Assembly (NCBI RefSeq): GCF_900115845.1
Contig: NZ_FOXX01000003.1
Coordinates: forward strand, 262,124 to 326,123
DNA: 64,000 bases
Source: Priestia endophytica DSM 13796
Lineage (GTDB): Bacteria > Bacillota > Bacilli > Bacillales > Bacillaceae_H
Reading direction: 5' to 3'
Shown: in pieces, positions 36,303-45,572 of the stretch
Layout: each line of letters opens with the position of its first letter
Numbering within the stretch: position 1 is the first letter of the stretch
The notes under the pieces: generated by a model
Databases searched by the model: none
Seen by the model: only the letters and a program-made list of their open reading frames with translations
What the model was told of the DNA's origin: nothing
Program-made: the position numbers and the translations under genes

Positions 36303-37544
36303 TTACGAAACAGTAGGCGTCGGAGCATCGTCTATCTCGGTTGACTTTCGCACTCTTTGAATTGTTAAACCTGAGATAATGGAGAGTCCTGCTGACGCAA
36401 TAAGAAACCAAAAAGCTGCGTCATATGAGCCATTAAATGCGCTAATTAAAATTCCAATCATAAGTGGTGAGACAAATCCAGCAGATTGACCGCCAAGATT
36501 GATCATTCCACTTGCTGAACCAATAATATCTTTTGAAAACATTTTCTGAGGGAGAGCTGTAACTGTTGCAAAAACGAAAGATTTGAAGAAATAAACAAGA
36601 GCTTGAAAGGTGATAACCATTGCAACAGAAGAAGCATTATACATGAGGTATAGAAAGATAGCTGTTAAAGATGCGCTAGAAATCAACAAATATTTTTCCT
36701 TGCCGCTAAAATATTTGTCCATAATCCATCCGCCAATTGTCATAGCAATTCCTGCTGCAACAAAAGGAAGCGGAGTTAAAATCCCAATGGCTTTCAGATC
36801 TAAATTACGTACATTCATCAAATACGTTGGCATCCAAGAATCAAGACCCTTATTGACCATGCTTAATCCAAACCAAGCGATAACGAGTTGCCACATAAGC
36901 GGCATTTTTAATAGTTGTTTTAAAGACGTTTTCTCTTCTGTTTTTTTACTTTGTTTTTCTTCTTTCTGTACAGGGGACTTTATGAAAAGCCAATAAAATA
37001 GGACAAAAACAATCCCTGCTGCTCCAATAATGAAAAATGTTTCTCTCCATCCTAACCATAAAATCATAGGAGCAATAATAAGGGGAGCAAAAGCACTTCC
37101 AACATAGTTAGAGGACATCAAAATAGAAGCCATTCTAGGTCTCTCTTTTTTAGGGAACGTTTCTGCGATTCCCTTTAAGCTAGCAGATGGATAAGCTCCT
37201 TCACCAATTCCAAATAAGAAACGTATCACAACTAGTGAAGCTAATGACCAAGAGAGTCCAGTGAATATTGTAAAAACAGACCAAATTAAAATAGCACTGA
37301 TAATAATCTTTTTTGAACCAAACTTATCAGCGAGCCATCCACCTGGTAGCTGCATAATTGCATAACCAACAAAAAAACTGCTTAATACTACCCCAAGCAC
37401 TGTTGTACTCAAATTAAACTCACTGCCAATGGCGGCAATCCCGATGTTAATTGCAGCTCGATCAATATAAGAAATACACCAACCAAGAAATAAAAAAGCT
37501 AAAACCGAGTATTTGCCGGACGATTTGGCGGGTGAGTTATGCAT
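36303..37544 (-). CDS. MFS transporter, anion:cation symporter (ACS) type
   Basis: A 413-residue twelve-helix permease. SYIDRAAINIGIAAIG at the first helix and GWLADKFGSKK are ACS-family marks, shared with glucarate, galactonate and hexuronate importers, so an anionic substrate such as an acylated amino acid or dipeptide is plausible. Its ATG overlaps the stop of the upstream M20 gene by one base (TAATG), so it is translationally coupled. Confidence 0.85.
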   Translation of the reverse strand: MHNSPAKSSGKYSVLAFLFLGWCISYIDRAAINIGIAAIGSEFNLSTTVLGVVLSSFFVGYAIMQLPGGWLADKFGSKKIIISAILIWSVFTIFTGLSWSLASLVVIRFLFGIGEGAYPSASLKGIAETFPKKERPRMASILMSSNYVGSAFAPLIIAPMILWLGWRETFFIIGAAGIVFVLFYWLFIKSPVQKEEKQSKKTEEKTSLKQLLKMPLMWQLVIAWFGLSMVNKGLDSWMPTYLMNVRNLDLKAIGILTPLPFVAAGIAMTIGGWIMDKYFSGKEKYLLISSASLTAIFLYLMYNASSVAMVITFQALVYFFKSFVFATVTALPQKMFSKDIIGSASGMINLGGQSAGFVSPLMIGILISAFNGSYDAAFWFLIASAGLSIISGLTIQRVRKSTEIDDAPTPTVS

Positions 37545-38950
37545 TAAAACATTCCCCCTTTATCTATTGAGATTGCGCCTTCCTTCTTAAGATCTTTTTC
37601 ATATTCTCCTAGCTTCTGAATGACGTGACACGTACATTTTATCCCATTAAGAAAATAATCAATTTCAATATTTTCATTTGGCGAATGATTTCCTTGATCG
37701 AAATTTGCATATGGAACAAGGATAGATGGCAATTGCAATAATTCTGTCCATACATGGTCTGGCAAGCTCCCTCCAAGACTTGGCTGTATAATAGGCTCTT
37801 CGTTATAAGCCTCTCGCAATGCTTCTGTTACAACTTCAACACATTTCAATTCTGCTGACGTTCGAGAAGGTTTGAAAGAGCCAACTCTCTTAACATTAAT
37901 ATCTGGAGCATATTTTTTTACATGAGTACAAAATTTCTTATAGATATCATCAGGACTTTGATCAACAACAAGACGAATGTCCATCTTTAGTGTCGCTTTA
38001 GAAGGAATGATCGTTTTAGCTCCCTCTCCTGTATGCCCACTATGAATCCCGCATATATTAAAAGTTGGTTCCATTGTTAATTTTCGATAGTACGTCTCTC
38101 CATCCATTTTCAAACCCGGATAACCGATTTTTTCCCCTATTTCCTCTTGATCATAAGGAATAGATTTTAGTAGCTCTGTCTCTTTTGAAGATAGAGGCAA
38201 AATATTATCGTAGAATCCTTCAATTAATACTCGTCCAGAAGAATCTCTCATTGTTGATAACAAATCAAAAAGTTTCCATACTGGATTTGGCACAATATTC
38301 CCTTTGTTACCTGAATGATTATCCCACTCTCCTCCTTTAGCTGTAAGTTCTAGATAAAGCATTCCTCTCACACCAAGCAACATAAGTGGTGCATTACTTT
38401 CGTGAGAAGAGCCATCGGAACTATAGACAAGATCTGCTTTTAAAAGCTTTTTATTCTCTTCTACAAATGAAGGAAGATTGACGCTTCCATTCTCTTCCTC
38501 TCCCTCAAAAACAAATTTAATATTAATCGGCAATTCCCCTACAGCATCTAAATATGTTTTAACAGCTAGTACATGTGCCATTAGTTGTCCTTTATTATCT
38601 CCTGCACCGCGACAATAAATCTTCCCGTTTCTAACTGTCGGCTCAAATGGAGGAGAAACCCATTCATCAAGCGGATCTGGAGGCTGGACATCATAATGTC
38701 CATAAATTAAGAGAGTAAAATCATTTTTACTGTTCATCAGCTCCCCATATACAACAGGATGACCATCTGTTTCGATAAGACGTGCATTAATGCCAAATTC
38801 ATTCATCATTCCTTTAAGTAAAACTGCACACTCCCTTATTCCTGTATTTTGAGCACTTATACTTTTTTGGCGAAGTAAAGTAAACAATTGATTTAAATAG
38901 TCTTCTTTTCTCTCTTCAATCATTGCTGAAACGTTTCTTAAGGTCATCAT
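37544..38950 (-). CDS. M20-family metallopeptidase (dipeptidase/deacylase)
   Basis: A 468-residue di-zinc hydrolase. Metal and catalytic residues are visible: His85 and Asp87 (YGHYDVQ), Asp118 (RGAGDNKG) and Glu151-Glu152 (EGEEENG). Length and domain order match the ArgE/DapE/carnosinase group. In this operon with a racemase and D-serine dehydratase it could remove an N-acyl group or cleave a dipeptide. It is the first gene of the operon. The start is at one of two consecutive ATGs behind GGGGAGATGG. Confidence 0.86.
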   Translation of the reverse strand: MMTLRNVSAMIEERKEDYLNQLFTLLRQKSISAQNTGIRECAVLLKGMMNEFGINARLIETDGHPVVYGELMNSKNDFTLLIYGHYDVQPPDPLDEWVSPPFEPTVRNGKIYCRGAGDNKGQLMAHVLAVKTYLDAVGELPINIKFVFEGEEENGSVNLPSFVEENKKLLKADLVYSSDGSSHESNAPLMLLGVRGMLYLELTAKGGEWDNHSGNKGNIVPNPVWKLFDLLSTMRDSSGRVLIEGFYDNILPLSSKETELLKSIPYDQEEIGEKIGYPGLKMDGETYYRKLTMEPTFNICGIHSGHTGEGAKTIIPSKATLKMDIRLVVDQSPDDIYKKFCTHVKKYAPDINVKRVGSFKPSRTSAELKCVEVVTEALREAYNEEPIIQPSLGGSLPDHVWTELLQLPSILVPYANFDQGNHSPNENIEIDYFLNGIKCTCHVIQKLGEYEKDLKKEGAISIDKGGMF

Positions 38951-39220
38951 CCATCTCCCCTTTTTTCATTCAATGTAAGGTTTTCACTCAAACTTTAATA
39001 GATCGGAACTAACGACCTTTGATGTTATAAATACAAGACCGTTAAATTGACGCTATATTGTCGCTAAATAATCCGATAAAAGTATTATAAATAATTTTCA
39101 GAATATTTACAATATTATTTTTTAGTATTTTATTAGTAAACGTTTTTATTTTTCTTCCAAAATTTTATAGTTTGCTTTATGATGACATTATTACATCCTA
39201 ACGTTGAGAAGGGGAAAATG
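38951..39220. promoter_or_regulatory. divergent promoter region of the D-amino acid cluster
   Basis: About 270 AT-rich bases between the operon and its divergent regulator gene. Operators and both promoters must lie here. I see short AT-rich inverted repeats but no clear consensus hexamers. Confidence 0.4.
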
Positions 39221-40513
39221 ATGATACGTATTGCTGTTATTGGTTCTGAACAACTTATAAAACACGTGTTAAAGACTAAAAAAGATGATGTTGAACTCGT
39301 GCCATGCATATATAAAACTCCTGAGGATGCCCCTGCTCTCGTCAAAGAAGTAAAGAACAACACTCATGTGTTATTTTTCGCAGGTCCCATTCCTTACTTT
39401 TTGTCTCAGCAGGAAATTCAAAAAAGCGGTCTTCCCTCCGTTTATATTCCATCAGATGAATATAGCATTATTTTATCCTTGTATCATATTCGTTATATTT
39501 TACAAGAAGAAACAAAGAGCATTTCTATTGATATATCAGACCAAGATTATGTATATAACGTGTTTGATGAACTAGATATAAGTAAAGACTCATTATTTGT
39601 TAAAGAATATGAAGGAAACTATAACCTGGGCTCACTTGTAGCCTTTCATTACAACCTTTGGAAACAAGGTAAAGTTGACTTTGTTCTCACAAGTGTTGAA
39701 GCTGTATATGTAAAATTAAACGAACTCGGCGTAAAAAGTATGCACATTATTAAACCTCAAAAAAACATTTCCGATGCTCTAGATCGCGCTATTGATCAAG
39801 GGAAAATTAGAAATAGTAAGAAAGCACAAATTGTTGTAGGTCTTGTTACAATTGAAGATCCTTCCTGTTCTTTTCATAACGCTGAAAATGAGCTTCATCA
39901 TAACCCATCGATGAAAGCCTATCAAATATTAAAAGAATTTGTGAAAAAGATTAACGCATCCGTTTTACAGTTAGAGGAGAATCAATTTATCCTTTATGCA
40001 ACAAGGGGCGCTATAGAGAAAATAACAAATGGTTATAGTGAGCTTCCTATCGCTGCTGAAATGGAAAAAAGACTAGAGGTTTCAATCAGCTTTGGGTTTG
40101 GATTTGGGTTAACAACAAAGGAAGCACAGGAAAATGCTAATATCGCTCTTTATCATTCAAGAAATTCAGTACAAGGAAAAGCTTATGTTGTGACAGATAA
40201 AAAAGTAGTCATTGGCCCTTTAGACAGTCAACCTCAACAATATGCCTTAAGAAGCATGGATGAAGATATTCTTTCAATCTCTAAAAAAACAGGGATAAGC
40301 GTATCAAACGTAAGCAAAATTGTAGAGTTTCTAAATTTCCGTAATTTTGATCATTTCTCGGCAAATGACCTTTCTGATTACTTACATTTAAGTAAACGAA
40401 GTGCCGAACGAATGCTCAAAAAACTTCTGGATCATCATTTAGCTCAAATTGTAGGAGAAGAACAACCTTACCAAAAAGGAAGACCTCGCTCCATCTATAA
40501 AGTAAATTTTTAA
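39221..40513 (+). CDS. transcriptional regulator with degenerate cyclase-like middle domain
   Basis: A 430-residue protein. Residues about 1-195 form an alpha/beta sensor-like domain (RIAVIGSEQ, FFAGPIPYFLS) reminiscent of PrpR-type sensors. Residues about 205-325 resemble a GGDEF/GTP-cyclohydrolase-III fold (FGFGFGLTTKEAQENANIAL) but have no GGDEF active site. The last 90 residues form a winged helix (ANDLSDYLHLSKRSAERMLKKLL). ATG 39221 is chosen behind GAGAAGGGG; an earlier ATG extends the frame by 14 residues. It is divergent from the M20 operon and is likely its regulator. Identity is inferred from fold-level patterns only. Confidence 0.65.
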   Translation: MIRIAVIGSEQLIKHVLKTKKDDVELVPCIYKTPEDAPALVKEVKNNTHVLFFAGPIPYFLSQQEIQKSGLPSVYIPSDEYSIILSLYHIRYILQEETKSISIDISDQDYVYNVFDELDISKDSLFVKEYEGNYNLGSLVAFHYNLWKQGKVDFVLTSVEAVYVKLNELGVKSMHIIKPQKNISDALDRAIDQGKIRNSKKAQIVVGLVTIEDPSCSFHNAENELHHNPSMKAYQILKEFVKKINASVLQLEENQFILYATRGAIEKITNGYSELPIAAEMEKRLEVSISFGFGFGLTTKEAQENANIALYHSRNSVQGKAYVVTDKKVVIGPLDSQPQQYALRSMDEDILSISKKTGISVSNVSKIVEFLNFRNFDHFSANDLSDYLHLSKRSAERMLKKLLDHHLAQIVGEEQPYQKGRPRSIYKVNF

Positions 40514-40546
40514 ATAAGCTTCTCGTAACCTCTAATTTTCATTGCA

Positions 40547-40581
40547 TAAAAAAAGGAAGGAGAAAATCTCCTTCCTTTTTC
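40547..40581. terminator. bidirectional terminator
   Basis: AAAAGGAAGGAG and CTCCTTCCTTTT arms with flanking A and T runs, between the regulator and the aldehyde dehydrogenase gene. Confidence 0.88.
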
Positions 40582-40586
40582 TATTC

Positions 40587-42026
40587 TTATGCTTTAGCAG
40601 GTACTTTAACACCAAATACAGATTTTGGCTCAAGGTATTCTTCAATCCCAAATGCTCCCCATTCTCGGCCAATACCAGATTGTTTAAAGCCTCCAAATGG
40701 TGCACTGCGATCTTGTTCAGCATCATTTACAACAATTTGACCTGCGCGAATGTTTTTAGCCACATAATCAAGAGTTTCTTGATCTTCACCAACTACATAG
40801 CCTGCTAGACCATATACAGTATCATTCGCAATTTCTAATGCTTCATCAAGGTCTTTGTACGTAATCACTGTTGTTACAGGTCCAAAAATTTCTTCTTGGG
40901 CAATGACCATGTCGTTTGACACATCTGTAAAGATTGTTGGTTTCACATAATAACCTTTTTCTAATCCATCAGGTTTTCCTGTACCACCTGTAAGAAGCGT
41001 TGCTCCTTCATCAATTCCTTTTTCAATATAAGATTGAACACGATCCCATTGCTTTTTAGCTACAAGAGGACCTGTTACAACATTTTTGTCTAACGGATCT
41101 CCGACTGGGAATGACGGAACAGCTTTTTTCATCGCTTCCTCAAAATCTTTCTTCATAGATTCTGGGATGATAATACGAGTTGCTGCTGTACAAACTTGTC
41201 CAGAGTTCAATGAAATATGAGATACGGCAATTTTGGCAGCTTCTTCAATGTCAGCGTCATCCAATACGATTAATGGAGATTTACCGCCAAGTTCTAGTGC
41301 TACTTTTTTAATTGTTTTTGCTGCATTTTGCATAATTTTTTCGCCAACACCTGCAGAACCTGTAAAGGATACGAAGTCAATATCAGGGTGTGAGCTAATG
41401 CCGTCTCCGATTGTGCTGCCTGTACCATTCACAAGGTTAAACGCTCCTTTTGGTACCCCAGCTTCGTCAATAATCTCAGCAAGGATCATCGCTGCAAATG
41501 GTGTAAGCTCAGCAGGTTTTAATACCATTGGACTTCCTGCTGCGATGGCGCTCGCAATTTTTGTAGACGTTTGGTTTGTTGGAAAATTCCATGGTGTAAT
41601 AAGACCGCTAACACCGATTGTTTCTTTAATTATTTTGTAATTTCCATAATCTTCTTCAAATTTATAGTCTTTTAAAGCTTCCGCCGTTTTCTTGAAATGC
41701 GCAAGACCCATTTCGTAGTGAACTTCCTCAGAAAATTTAAGCGGAGCGCCAAGCTCGTCCGTCATTACTTGTACAAGCTCGTCTTTACGTTTCTCGTATC
41801 CTTTTGCAATCTTCTCAAGCATTTCAATTCGTTCTTCTCTTGATGTTCTTGAGAACGTTGGAAGAGCCGCTTTTGCCGCTTGAACAGCTTTATCTAAATC
41901 CTCTTTTGTTCCTAGGCTAATTTGACCGATCGATTCCTCTGTTGCTGGGTTGATGACATCTTCTGTTTCGTTACCTGTTGATTCTACCCATTCACCGTTA
42001 ATAAAATGTTTTAAGTTTGTATACAT
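40587..42026 (-). CDS. NAD(P)-dependent aldehyde dehydrogenase
   Basis: A 479-residue ALDH-superfamily enzyme with catalytic Cys279 ([11 protein letters not shown]) and general base Glu245 (ALELGGKSP). Cofactor contacts lie in PWNFP (145-149) and KPAE (170-173). The intact Glu and the absence of MMSDH hallmarks separate it from IolA. It is monocistronic, between terminators. The ATG follows AAGGGAGAGATG. Substrate unknown; broad aldehyde oxidation is likely. Confidence 0.9.
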   Translation of the reverse strand: MYTNLKHFINGEWVESTGNETEDVINPATEESIGQISLGTKEDLDKAVQAAKAALPTFSRTSREERIEMLEKIAKGYEKRKDELVQVMTDELGAPLKFSEEVHYEMGLAHFKKTAEALKDYKFEEDYGNYKIIKETIGVSGLITPWNFPTNQTSTKIASAIAAGSPMVLKPAELTPFAAMILAEIIDEAGVPKGAFNLVNGTGSTIGDGISSHPDIDFVSFTGSAGVGEKIMQNAAKTIKKVALELGGKSPLIVLDDADIEEAAKIAVSHISLNSGQVCTAATRIIIPESMKKDFEEAMKKAVPSFPVGDPLDKNVVTGPLVAKKQWDRVQSYIEKGIDEGATLLTGGTGKPDGLEKGYYVKPTIFTDVSNDMVIAQEEIFGPVTTVITYKDLDEALEIANDTVYGLAGYVVGEDQETLDYVAKNIRAGQIVVNDAEQDRSAPFGGFKQSGIGREWGAFGIEEYLEPKSVFGVKVPAKA

Positions 42027-42221
42027 ATGTTCATCTCTCCCTTTTCAATTTACTCTTTTCTATTTTTAAATGTTATCCTGTTATAATGTTGTCTAGTCTT
42101 TGTTTACCCGTCTCTATACATTTAAAACAAGAAAATTGAAAAAGAACTGTTCGAGGCGCTCTTATGTTAAGTCTAGTATCTTTTCTAATGATAGGATGCA
42201 AAAAATAGAACATCTCCTATT

Positions 42222-42523
42222 TTAGAAGTTTGACATTTGATCTATAATTATAAAAATGCCTAGGAATAAGCCATTAAGAACCACAAAAGTTCCATAAAAA
42301 CCACCCAAATTTGAAAGTAATAAAGATAGAGTAATAAAAATAATGGTTTCGATACCAAACAACATCACAAGAGCTCCTACCCTCTTTGCAAGCTTTTTTC
42401 ATTTCGAGGTTTGAAAATAATGTTATAGCCTGCAATGAAATCAACCTTTTCTCTTTTCCCAATTTTAACCCCTACATAAATGATAAAAAGACTCATAAGA
42501 ATCACTAAAAACAGCTTAATCAT
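42222..42523 (-). pseudogene. frameshifted DUF3784-like small membrane protein gene
   Basis: The start ATG 42523 lies behind AAGGAGGGTAC. The first frame gives a helix and IGKREKVDFIAGYN, typical of DUF3784, but ends early after NEKSLQRG. Another frame continues KKLAKRVGALVMLFGIE with a second and third helix to TAA at 42222. The shift falls at six A on the coding strand (plus positions 42394-42399 read T). One more A would restore a 100-residue protein. This may be a true mutation, a sequencing error, or slippage at the A tract. A 62-residue frame at 42274-42462 is only part of this locus. Confidence 0.7.
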
Positions 42524-42702
42524 CAAAAAGTACCCTCCTTATCCTTCAGTTTTCATTTAAATCTTTATACGATTGTTCTCTTCTTTTTGTTTCCCCTGCT
42601 TTAACTTTCTTTTCTGTTAAATTTTTCAGAAATATCTTTCATTTCATACTTTATCGTAGTAAACTATTAGAGTGATAAAATAGTAAAGGTTGGATAACAA
42701 AT

Positions 42703-44280
42703 ATGAAAAAGATTTTTGTAATGGCAAGCAGTGGGGGTAATTTATATCATCTAGGTGGCAGCAGTCCAGATCAATTGATGAGAGAATTAAATACACAAGT
42801 AAAAGAAGCTGGTTTTATAATTGAAGGTGCTCAATTTATTGCAACAGATGCTTCTATGGATGCCCTAAAAAAGAATACAAAAGCACGATTACTCGAGTGG
42901 AATCAAGAAAAAGAACAGCTGACGCTCGTTTTAGAAGATAGTTTAGAAGCTGTCAATGAAAAGGCTAAAGAAATAGATCAAAAAGTGGCCAAAAGCATTT
43001 ATGAGGGAAATATTGATGGTGTTATCGCGATGAGTGCTGATCCGAAAGGAGCAAACAAATTTGCTGCTAAAGCGACAGCTGAAAAAAAGATTCCTCTTGT
43101 TGGAACAGGAGGAACATCAATGGCAGCCTTTGGATCGCTCGGAGCTCATATTATTTCACAATCAGGTACAACAGGTACTTCAAATAAGACAAGAGCCATT
43201 GGCTTTGTTACGTCACTTTCTAAACACTGGGATGTAAAATATCGACCAGTGCTAAACGAAAAACAAAATAAGAATGATTTATCTTCTAGAAGCAAAAAGA
43301 TGAATTTTAGAAGCATTATGACCTCTTCACTTCCTGCTTTTATCTCTTTAGCTATTATTTTAGCATTAAGCAAAATTCCAGGTCTTGAGAAAGTTGAAGA
43401 TATATTTGATTTATTAATTGCAGCTCTTCCTGTTGTAATTGCGGTTATTGCAGCTCGACAAATAGCTGACTTAGATGAAATATCAATTGTCGCAGGTGTT
43501 GTGGCTGGGGTGATGGCAACAGATAGCGGTATCTTAGGTGGGTTACTTGCAGGAATTTGTGCAGGTTATCTTGTGCCAGCTCTGTTCTCACTGTGTACAA
43601 AATGGCGCTTTCCTACCACAACTGTTAATATTGTTGCAGGTGGATTAGGAGGACTATTACCTGGTCTTGCCGTCTACTTTATCCTTGGTCCTATTGCTCT
43701 CAAAGCCGGCAATCTCATTCGAAACACGATTGAAAGTATGATTGATTTTAATCCAATCGTAGCTGGAACTTTAGCAGGATTGCTCATTTGGCCGGCTATT
43801 TTAGCTGGTATCTATCATGCAGCTATTTTACCTATTGTTATTTTAGAAATGGAGAAAACAGGAAACAGTTTTTTAAGATCTGTCGATATGGTCGGACTCG
43901 TTATGGTTGCAGCTGGTATTAATCTTGCGAATATTATCTTCCCTAAAAAACGAGGGGAATCCGCAGCAGCAGCTCCCTCATTCCTTATCAACATTGGGTT
44001 TGGAACGTTTGTCGAATCTGCTTATCCATTTATGTTCGCAAGCAAACTAGTCTTTATCGGCGCACTCCTTTCGTCAGGAATTGGGGGGATGATTGTTGGG
44101 CTTTATGACTTACATGGTACAGCTTACGTTCCTTCCTTTATTGCTCCATTTCTATCCAATCATACACCAGGGTTTATTATTGCTATGATTACTTCTTTAC
44201 TCGCTTCCTTTATTTTTACAGCAAGTGCAAATAAGCTAGAAACTACACAATCAAATAAAAAAGCTAGCGCGTTTTTTTAA
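42703..44280 (+). CDS. PTS EIIC-like membrane protein with an N-terminal soluble domain
   Basis: A 525-residue protein. Residues about 1-185 are soluble, with GTGGTSMAAFGSLG and a Ser/Thr-Gly-rich loop that could bind a ligand. From about 205 on there are nine to ten helices like fructose-type EIIC (PTS_EIIC_2-like), including FPTTTVNIVAGGLGGLLPG and GFGTFVESAYPFMFASK. No EIIA histidine or EIIB cysteine domain is seen, so it may not be a true PTS enzyme. ATG lies 13 bases after a weak AAGGTTGG. Monocistronic, convergent with an Lrp gene. The function of the N-terminal domain is unknown to me. Confidence 0.65.
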   Translation: MKKIFVMASSGGNLYHLGGSSPDQLMRELNTQVKEAGFIIEGAQFIATDASMDALKKNTKARLLEWNQEKEQLTLVLEDSLEAVNEKAKEIDQKVAKSIYEGNIDGVIAMSADPKGANKFAAKATAEKKIPLVGTGGTSMAAFGSLGAHIISQSGTTGTSNKTRAIGFVTSLSKHWDVKYRPVLNEKQNKNDLSSRSKKMNFRSIMTSSLPAFISLAIILALSKIPGLEKVEDIFDLLIAALPVVIAVIAARQIADLDEISIVAGVVAGVMATDSGILGGLLAGICAGYLVPALFSLCTKWRFPTTTVNIVAGGLGGLLPGLAVYFILGPIALKAGNLIRNTIESMIDFNPIVAGTLAGLLIWPAILAGIYHAAILPIVILEMEKTGNSFLRSVDMVGLVMVAAGINLANIIFPKKRGESAAAAPSFLINIGFGTFVESAYPFMFASKLVFIGALLSSGIGGMIVGLYDLHGTAYVPSFIAPFLSNHTPGFIIAMITSLLASFIFTASANKLETTQSNKKASAFF

Positions 44281-44297
44281 AATGCGCTAGCTTTTTT
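44257..44297. terminator. bidirectional terminator overlapping the end of a gene
   Basis: AAAAAAGCTAGCGC (44257-44270) and GCGCTAGCTTTTTT (44284-44297). The 5' arm lies inside the last codons of the EIIC-like gene (KKASAFF). It also serves the convergent Lrp gene. Confidence 0.88.
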
Positions 44298-44736
44298 ATT
44301 CTGCTTCTATTTTCACATGACGATGAGGTACAGGAGAAGCTAGAATAACAGACGTTGTTAACGCTCCAAACGGCATAAGTCGATCAATTAGCATCCTCAT
44401 TTTTGCCATATCCGGAACAGCGGCTTTTAGAATATAGCCTGATGTACCTGTTACGCGATGTGCTTCAATAATTCCCTCCTCTTTTTCAATAAACTTTTCA
44501 ATCTCAGCTGGAGACTTTTTTAAATCCCCAATTTGGATAAAGAGCTGAATATCTAAACCAACCTTGCTTAATGAAATGCGCGCACTAAATTCTTCAATAA
44601 TACCGCTGTGTTGTAAACGATGAAGGCGCTCTGAAACGCTCGGTCTGCTAAGAGCTAACCTTTTAGAAAGTTCACTAACGGTCATGCGGCTATTTCTCTG
44701 CAAAAGTTCTAATAGCTTTACATCAATTACATCCAT
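44296..44736 (-). CDS. Lrp/AsnC-family transcriptional regulator
   Basis: A 146-residue regulator: an N-terminal helix-turn-helix (residues about 4-50, LLQRNSRMTVSELSKRLALSRPSVSERL) and a C-terminal RAM ligand-binding fold. I start at ATG 44736 with GAAGGAGTTG upstream; the open frame extends 16 residues further without support. It is divergent from the YczE-like gene at 44914, which is a likely target. Effector probably an amino acid. Confidence 0.88.
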   Translation of the reverse strand: MDVIDVKLLELLQRNSRMTVSELSKRLALSRPSVSERLHRLQHSGIIEEFSARISLSKVGLDIQLFIQIGDLKKSPAEIEKFIEKEEGIIEAHRVTGTSGYILKAAVPDMAKMRMLIDRLMPFGALTTSVILASPVPHRHVKIEAE

Positions 44737-44913
44737 ACGAACAACTCCTTCAAAATAAAAACAAAAATTCAAAATATATTTCAAAAGAGAAAGTATATAC
44801 TTTTATTCCCTTCCTTTTGATATGTAATTCTTCTCCCTGTCATCATATCATTAAATTATGACATATCAAACTATTCTTTTAGAAATAAAGAAGACTTATT
44901 AATGGAGGATATG

Positions 44914-45540
44914 ATGAAAAGAATTTTTAGCATTTTACTCGCTTGCCTTCTTACAGGAACAGGCGTTATTATTTTAAATCATTCACATGTTGTAACAGGA
45001 GGAACTGCAGGTTTATCGTTAAGCTTGGCGTATCTTTCGGACGCCCCTTTTACTATTTTATTTTTTCTTATTAACATTCCCTTTTATATTTTTTCCTTTT
45101 TCAAAATGGGCATGAAGTTTACAGTTACAACGATTTGTGCTGTAACACTGTTATCTTTAATAACAGCTGTTAATCCCTTTCTCCCTTATTTTGAAGTTCC
45201 AAGCATCCTCGGGACTGTAATTGGTGGAGCAGTAATTGGTCTCGGATTATCTTTTCTTTTTATAAACGGAGCTTCTCTTGGTGGATTTAATATTGTAACT
45301 CTTTATTTTCAAAAGCGATTTCAACTAAACCCAGGAAAAGTGAACTTTTTGCTTGATTTTGCTGTTGTTTTATTGAGCATGTATAGCATCGGCATTTTCA
45401 AAGGACTATGTTCCGTTGCTTCTATTGCTGTGACTTCTTTTATCATCGGCTATTTCAAACGTCAAATAGCAGCTAGCAGCAAAGAACAAGCTATACAATC
45501 TTCGATAAAAACGCCTTTTCAACATAAAGCAGAAGCTTAA
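44914..45540 (+). CDS. YczE/YyaS-like (YitT superfamily) membrane protein
   Basis: A 208-residue protein with five to six helices. HSHVVTGGTAGLSLSLAYL and the later GGAVIGLGLSFLFINGASLGG are characteristic of the YitT/YczE superfamily. It lacks the soluble C-terminal domain of long YitT proteins. ATG 44914 is chosen because GGAGG lies five bases upstream; two earlier in-frame ATGs overlap that site. Transport function unknown; divergent from an Lrp gene, which may control it. Confidence 0.75.
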   Translation: MKRIFSILLACLLTGTGVIILNHSHVVTGGTAGLSLSLAYLSDAPFTILFFLINIPFYIFSFFKMGMKFTVTTICAVTLLSLITAVNPFLPYFEVPSILGTVIGGAVIGLGLSFLFINGASLGGFNIVTLYFQKRFQLNPGKVNFLLDFAVVLLSMYSIGIFKGLCSVASIAVTSFIIGYFKRQIAASSKEQAIQSSIKTPFQHKAEA

Positions 45541-45572
45541 AAAACCGAGCACAAAGTTTGGCTCGGTTTTTC
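45539..45572. terminator. bidirectional terminator
   Basis: AAACCGAGC and GCTCGGTTT arms with A and T flanks between two convergent genes. Confidence 0.85.

Noticed and set aside
42274-42462. 62-residue minus-strand frame
   Set aside because: It is the third phase of the frameshifted DUF3784-like locus. The protein-like parts lie in the two other phases.
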